A DNA stretch of 64,000 nucleotides, from NCBI GenBank assembly GCA_038874075.1, contig JAVZDD010000001.1, forward strand, positions 124,001 through 188,000, read 5' to 3'. Below, piece by piece: positions 59,556 to 64,000 of this stretch (its first letter is position 1; the number at the start of each line of letters is the position of its first letter). The DNA comes from Jingweiarchaeum tengchongense. GTDB taxonomy: Archaea > Nanobdellota > Nanobdellia > Jingweiarchaeales > Jingweiarchaeaceae. The notes beneath the pieces are model-generated. The model worked only from the letters and a program-made list of their open reading frames with translations. It made no database searches and was not told the DNA's origin. The position numbers were made by a program, and so were the translations under genes.

Positions 59556-61552
59556 TAATCAAAAGATTGAGGATCGAGAATTTAAGATCACATGAGAAGA
59601 GTGAGATCGAATTTAACAAAGGTATAACTGTTTTTACTGGTAGAACTGGTAGTGGAAAATCGTCTATTTTGATGGCAATTGAATATGCTCTTTTTGGAAG
59701 TGAAAGTGGAATCTTAAATTCAATGATAATGAGAAGGAGAAGTAACAGTACATTGATCATTCTGGAATTTGAACATATGGGTAAGAACTATAAGGTGGTG
59801 AGGGGGCTTAGGAGAAGTGGTTCGAGCATACAGGTTGATGTAAATAATTTGAAGATATTAGAAAATGATAGGCCAATAAACATACTTGCTAGAAGTACTG
59901 ACTTAAATGAGAAGATTATACAAATTTTGAATTATCCTAAGGATGTGAAACCTAGAGATTTGTTTGAAATTACTAGTTATACGAGACAAGATGAAATAAG
60001 AAAAATAATTGAGATGAAGCCACAGGAGAGACAGGTTTACATAGATAGGACACTGCAGCTCTCTAAGTATCAGAGAACATGGGAAAATATGAGGGATGTG
60101 ATAAGAAAATTTGAAAATATGGCTGAGTTGAAGGCAGTTAGAATTGAAAATTATGATTCGCTATTGAAAAAAATTGCTGAAAGAGAAGCGGAAAAAGATG
60201 AAAAAGAAAAAGAAATCGAAATAAAAAAATTAGAATATGAGAAAGCCGTTAATGATTATAGATTATGCCATGAGGAACTTATCAAATTAAAAGAAAAAGT
60301 CGAAGAAATCATTGAAAATAAACAAAGATATGATGCATTAAATGGAAAGCTAGTGAGAATAAGAGATGATATTAAAAATAATGAAAGGAATATATTATTA
60401 CTCGGAGACAAAATTAGTAAAATAAATGCTGAAAAAGACAAAATCGAAATAAAAGAAAAATTAGAGGAATTACAACACAAGAGGGGAGAGTTAAGCTCAA
60501 AGAGGGATTTCTTACTGGAAGAAAGAGAGAAAATAAAAAGAGAGGTTTCAAGGATAATGGAAATTGAAGAAGGAGAATGTCCACTCTGTAAACAGAAGGT
60601 TACCAAAGAACACATTAAAAATTTAGAGAAGGAGTACAAGCAGAGGATGGATGAAATTAAAGAAAAATTAGACGAAGTGGATGAAGAAGTAAAATTAATT
60701 TTGAAGAAAATAGAATTGGCAGAGAAGTTACAAGAGTTTGAGAGAGAATTGAACAAGTATAATTCACTTTTAAACGAGAAAAAAGAAGTTGTTAATGAGT
60801 TAATTAAAGAAGAAAATGAAATTAAAAAAGAATTAGAAAAATTGGGTGGAGAAATAAAAGATTATGAACTAGTAAAAAGAGCAATTGATGAGAAGAGCAA
60901 AATCGAGCGCGAAAGCCACATTTTTGTTGTTAGACTTGAAAGCGAAATCAAGCACTTGGAGCAAGAGATTGCTAGTCTCAATGAAGAAATTGCAGAATTA
61001 AAAAAAGAAGTTTTTGAAATTGAGAAGAATAGGAAAGAATATGAAAAATTAAAGAATTTGATTGATGTCTTAGTAAAATTAAGAGAAGACATCAGAAATA
61101 TCAGGGAAATTGTAAGGAATAAGTTTTTAGAAGATTTAAGGCGGGAATTTCAGCAAAAGTTTGAAGAAATAAGAAGATACGATCGAGAATACATCGTTGA
61201 TATAAAAAGCGATTATGAACCTGTAGCCTACACTTCTGAGGGAGAAGAAGTGCCAATTCAAAATTTAAGTGGTGGAGAAAAGACAAGTGTCGCGTTAGCT
61301 TATAGATTGGCACTTTCCAATTTGGCCGCCCAAATTTCTGGTGTGATGCAGAGTGAAATATTAATACTTGATGAACCAACAATTGGCTTCGACCGAGAAG
61401 ATATCAGGGCACTTCCGGAGGCCTTAAGGAATATTAAAACAATACCGCAAATTATTATTGTGACGCATGAGGAAGAGCTAAAAAATGCTGCTGATTATAA
61501 ATATGAAGTAAAGAAAGAGGGTGGTGTTTCAAGAATCGTTGAAGTAACCTAA
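59552..61552 (+). CDS. rad50: Rad50 ATPase (short form)
   Basis: 666 residues against about 880 in typical archaeal Rad50. Walker A GRTGSGKS at 30-37; zinc hook CPLC at 343-346; signature NLSGGEKTSVALAYRLA; Walker B ILILDEPTIGFD and the H-loop VTHEEEL at the end. The coiled coils on each side of the hook are only about 170-190 residues, so the tether is short. ATGA overlap with mre11 and 4-nt convergent overlap with the Trm56 gene. Confidence 0.94.
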   Translation: MIIKRLRIENLRSHEKSEIEFNKGITVFTGRTGSGKSSILMAIEYALFGSESGILNSMIMRRRSNSTLIILEFEHMGKNYKVVRGLRRSGSSIQVDVNNLKILENDRPINILARSTDLNEKIIQILNYPKDVKPRDLFEITSYTRQDEIRKIIEMKPQERQVYIDRTLQLSKYQRTWENMRDVIRKFENMAELKAVRIENYDSLLKKIAEREAEKDEKEKEIEIKKLEYEKAVNDYRLCHEELIKLKEKVEEIIENKQRYDALNGKLVRIRDDIKNNERNILLLGDKISKINAEKDKIEIKEKLEELQHKRGELSSKRDFLLEEREKIKREVSRIMEIEEGECPLCKQKVTKEHIKNLEKEYKQRMDEIKEKLDEVDEEVKLILKKIELAEKLQEFERELNKYNSLLNEKKEVVNELIKEENEIKKELEKLGGEIKDYELVKRAIDEKSKIERESHIFVVRLESEIKHLEQEIASLNEEIAELKKEVFEIEKNRKEYEKLKNLIDVLVKLREDIRNIREIVRNKFLEDLRREFQQKFEEIRRYDREYIVDIKSDYEPVAYTSEGEEVPIQNLSGGEKTSVALAYRLALSNLAAQISGVMQSEILILDEPTIGFDREDIRALPEALRNIKTIPQIIIVTHEEELKNAADYKYEVKKEGGVSRIVEVT

Positions 61553-62070
61553 TTTCTTACTATTTTCTTTCCTTTTTCTTGTGGAATTATCCTTACTTTC
61601 CCGTCAAACTTTTTCTCAAGCTCTTTTCCTTGAAAAAATTCATGTAAAAAAACTGCAAGTGCTGCAACTTCACTATGTGGCTGATTTGTAATTGAGACAT
61701 TAAAATCGGCAATCTCATAAACTTCTCCAGGTACTTTTGCACCCCCGACAACAATGATTTTATCTTTATTAGAGATTCTTATTTTTTCTATTAATTTGGT
61801 TATTGGTAATCCGTACATTGTTAAGTGAATAATTTCAAAACCTTCTTCCTTCTTTCTCTTTAAAAAGTTTCTCCAATTTTTTTCATAATTTATCTTGAAT
61901 TCGTCTCCCCATTCGCTCACTATTTTTTTTACGGAACAAATTAATTCTCTATCTTCATCGCCACTAAAAACTATTTCATTTGCGCAAAATGCTCTTGCTA
62001 CTAGTGCAACATGTGTAGAAATCCTTTTATCTCTCTTTATTCGATGCCCTAGACGAAGGACGACGATCAT
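61549..62070 (-). CDS. trm56: tRNA (cytidine-56) 2'-O-methyltransferase
   Basis: 173 residues. VVLRLGHRIKRDKRISTHVAL at the N-terminus and the SPOUT knot region IVVGGAKVPGEVYEIADFNV, NQPHSEVAALAVFL are the aTrm56 signature. It methylates C56 in the T-loop of archaeal tRNAs. Single gene, divergent from truD. Confidence 0.92.
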   Translation of the reverse strand: MIVVLRLGHRIKRDKRISTHVALVARAFCANEIVFSGDEDRELICSVKKIVSEWGDEFKINYEKNWRNFLKRKKEEGFEIIHLTMYGLPITKLIEKIRISNKDKIIVVGGAKVPGEVYEIADFNVSITNQPHSEVAALAVFLHEFFQGKELEKKFDGKVRIIPQEKGKKIVRN

Positions 62071-62116
62071 TTTATTATAGAAACTTTTTTAATTAAATAA
62101 AACTTTCTTCACTTTC

Positions 62117-63289
62117 ATGTACTTCTCTACAAGCACGACTGGTTTGGGTGGAAAAATAAAAAGTTTTCCTGAAGATTTCATTGTTGAGGAAATCACAGAA
62201 GAAAAAAGGATTTTAAGTGCAAATTACGGAATCATACAAAGAATTATTGATTCTCTCCCTAGGAAAAGAAAAGATTATCTACACTTCACACTTGTTAAAA
62301 GGAATTGGGACACAATAAGTGCATTAAGAGAATTGACACGGAGGTTACACATAAGTTTAAAGCGAATTGGTTATGCTGGGAACAAGGATAAATTTGCAAT
62401 CACTGCACAAAGGTGTTCAATATGGAAAATGGATGTAAGTGAGGTTAGAAGGATTAAACTAAAAGATATAATAATCAAAGACTTCGATTATTCGGATAAA
62501 AAAATTGAAATTGGTATGCTTTATGGTAATAGATTCACAGTTACAATTAGAGAAATACCTCATGATAAGAATGAAATCGCTGCGATACTTCATGAATTTA
62601 TGAAGTCTTCAGAGCACGGTATATTAAATTATTTTGGAATACAGCGATTTGGAGATAAAAGAAGTGTGAATCATCTAGTTGGCAAGGAGATTTTGAAACA
62701 TAATTTTAAAGAGGCGATTAGAATTTTTTTATGTGAGACGGATGGTGTTGAATATGGAAAAGAGGCAAGAGAGTATTTGGCAAGAAATTGGGGTAACTTC
62801 AAAGAGGTATTAAAGATTTTCCCAACCCACTTAAAACCAGAAAGGACCATCATCGCGCATCTCAGTAAATATCCAAATGATTATGTTGGTGCGCTAAGAA
62901 AACTACCAAAATTTCTTAGATTGATTTTTGTGAATTCATACCAAAGTTATTTGTTCAATTTAACATTAGACAAACTGTGGGAAAATGGGATGAGAAAAAA
63001 TGTAAAAGTACCAATGGTTGGTTATAATTTAAAATTGGGTGAAGATGAGATAAGTTGCATCATCAAGGAAATAATGAGAAGGGAAGGGATTGGATTAGAG
63101 GATTTCAAAGTAAAAAGCATGCCTGAGATGAGTGTCAGCGGATCTGAGAGGGATTATTTATTTTTTCCAGAAAATTTTGAAATATTAAAAATTTCAGATA
63201 ATTTGGTAAAGGTACGGTTCATATTGAAGAAAGGTTGTTATGCAACGACGCTATTGAGAGAGTTGATGAAAAGTGAAGATGGTAAATAA
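62117..63289 (+). CDS. truD: tRNA pseudouridine synthase TruD
   Basis: 390 residues. SFPEDFIVEEI and IGYAGNKDKFAITAQ (catalytic Asp in NKD) plus FGIQRFGDKR are TruD signatures; an inserted TruD-specific domain spans about 170-310. It makes pseudouridine 13 in tRNA, and in archaea probably also pseudouridine 35 of tRNA-Tyr. An AT-rich box about 25 nt upstream suggests a leaderless start. Confidence 0.93.
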   Translation: MYFSTSTTGLGGKIKSFPEDFIVEEITEEKRILSANYGIIQRIIDSLPRKRKDYLHFTLVKRNWDTISALRELTRRLHISLKRIGYAGNKDKFAITAQRCSIWKMDVSEVRRIKLKDIIIKDFDYSDKKIEIGMLYGNRFTVTIREIPHDKNEIAAILHEFMKSSEHGILNYFGIQRFGDKRSVNHLVGKEILKHNFKEAIRIFLCETDGVEYGKEAREYLARNWGNFKEVLKIFPTHLKPERTIIAHLSKYPNDYVGALRKLPKFLRLIFVNSYQSYLFNLTLDKLWENGMRKNVKVPMVGYNLKLGEDEISCIIKEIMRREGIGLEDFKVKSMPEMSVSGSERDYLFFPENFEILKISDNLVKVRFILKKGCYATTLLRELMKSEDGK

Positions 63290-64000
63290 AATTTTCATTT
63301 TTTTCATCATAATTTCTATTATTTTTAGATTTTCATTGATTAATTTAAATAAAGGATATTGGTGGGATGAAGTTGTTTATTTGGGGCTTGCGAAGAACTT
63401 GTATGAAAAATTTGAATTCGGGATTCCACCACCGATTGAGAGCTTCAGACCTGTTTTTTTACCAATTTTAATTGCAATCGGAAATCACTTTTATGAGATT
63501 GAAACAATTGCAAAGATAATTGTGTTATCCTTCTCCGTACTCTCACTCATCGCTGTCTTTGTACTTGCAAAAAACTTCTATGATGAAGAAACTGCATTGG
63601 TCACTTCTATCATGCTGGGTACGAATCATCTTTTTTTATTCTATGGGCAGCGGATTTTTACTGAATCTATTTTCATCACATTTTATTCTATTTCACTCTT
63701 CTCTTTTTTTATCGGCATTGAAAAGCAGAAGAAATTTTTGATCTTATCTGCAATGTCTGCTGCTATATGTGCACTAACAAAAAATTTTGGTTTTTTGATA
63801 CCAATAATCTTTATTATCTATTTCTTTCTTAGAAAGAAATTTGATCTCCTTAAAAGTTGGCAAATTTACGTGTCTATTTTACTGTATTTCATCGTGCTAA
63901 CACCTTTCTTATATTTCCTATTTTTAAACTATGGTAATTTTTTCAAATTTTTAAATGCACAAAGTAGTAATGTACCTGTAATGAACAGTGAGGTTGATTT
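63279..64000 (+). CDS. Membrane glycosyltransferase, GT39/ArnT-like (truncated by window end)
   Basis: The frame opens at ATG 63279 inside the end of truD (11-nt overlap) and is still open at the window edge (240 residues). After a first membrane helix comes LNKGYWWDEVVYLGLAKNLYE; the Asp-Glu pair in the first outer loop is the catalytic hallmark of GT39/PMT and ArnT enzymes. At least five more membrane helices follow. It would move a sugar from a lipid carrier to protein or lipid outside the membrane. Confidence 0.75.
   Translation, partial: MVNKIFIFFIIISIIFRFSLINLNKGYWWDEVVYLGLAKNLYEKFEFGIPPPIESFRPVFLPILIAIGNHFYEIETIAKIIVLSFSVLSLIAVFVLAKNFYDEETALVTSIMLGTNHLFLFYGQRIFTESIFITFYSISLFSFFIGIEKQKKFLILSAMSAAICALTKNFGFLIPIIFIIYFFLRKKFDLLKSWQIYVSILLYFIVLTPFLYFLFLNYGNFFKFLNAQSSNVPVMNSEVD

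Overview
This is a compact, strongly AT-rich archaeal chromosome segment. Archaeal markers are everywhere: the L3-to-SecY ribosomal cluster with S4e, L32e, L19e and L14e, archaeal Cbf5, Rnp1, aIF1, EF-1beta, S17e, Trm56, RtcB with archease, Pth2, and five tRNA genes with no encoded CCA, one of them split by an intron. A type III RuBisCO/AMP-salvage operon, a GH57 glycosidase, tiny pilin-like genes and very tight packing suggest a DPANN-type archaeon. That placement is inference from gene content; I could not run a phylogeny.

Layout. 1-6.7 kb: the end of alaS, apgM, then a minus-strand operon (tRNA-Val, TadC/FlaJ-like membrane protein, five pilin-like proteins, a 44-residue coiled-coil protein, a KaiC-like ATPase). 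6.8-11.4 kb: GH57 enzyme, tRNA-Ser, a fused two-enzyme CoA biosynthesis gene, a Trm112-like zinc protein next to a methyltransferase, an RDD protein and cbf5. 11.5-25.4 kb: one long minus-strand ribosomal protein operon from L3 to SecY, DUF106 and L14e. 25.6-31.7 kb: an accessory-looking block holding a double metallophosphoesterase, a nitrilase-fold hydrolase, a tandem deoxyribosyltransferase-like protein, a small putative metalloprotein and a Cas4-like nuclease fused to a winged helix. 31.8-37.3 kb: RtcB, PPP phosphatase, archease, PIN protein, a methyltransferase and a HAD phosphatase. 37.3-43.3 kb: tRNA-Ser, a lone formate-dehydrogenase-like molybdoenzyme, tRNA-Trp with intron, an MFS transporter, a membrane-tethered winged-helix regulator and a VanZ protein. 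43.4-53.9 kb: LeuRS, S17e, the AMP phosphorylase/RuBisCO/R15P isomerase operon, EF-1beta, Pth2, a degenerate tRNA-thiolase relative and TyrRS. 53.9-64 kb: RtcA, a DHH phosphoesterase, a MgtC protein, an interrupted rnhB, Mre11-Rad50, Trm56, TruD and a truncated glycosyltransferase.

The most notable finding is at 57.3-58.3 kb. The RNase HII gene is broken inside its catalytic Asp-Glu-Ala-Gly-Arg-Gly motif by 28 bases. These bases fold, with the flanking exon, into a bulge-helix-bulge: a 3-nt bulge, a 4-bp helix, a 3-nt bulge and a 9-bp intron hairpin. Cutting at the positions used by the archaeal tRNA splicing endonuclease restores the motif and the reading frame exactly. This is probably a protein-coding archaeal intron. 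The reading frame upstream of it is a Dph2 first domain, so the spliced product may be a Dph2-domain/RNase HII fusion. RtcB, the ligase such splicing needs, is in the same window.

Expression logic visible in the sequence: several first genes have a TATA-like box about 27 nt before the start codon, which suggests leaderless transcripts. Genes inside operons have GGTG-type ribosome binding sites 4-7 nt before the start, or ATGA stop/start overlaps. Two mRNAs begin 3 and 5 nt after a tRNA 3' end, so the tRNA probably heads those operons.
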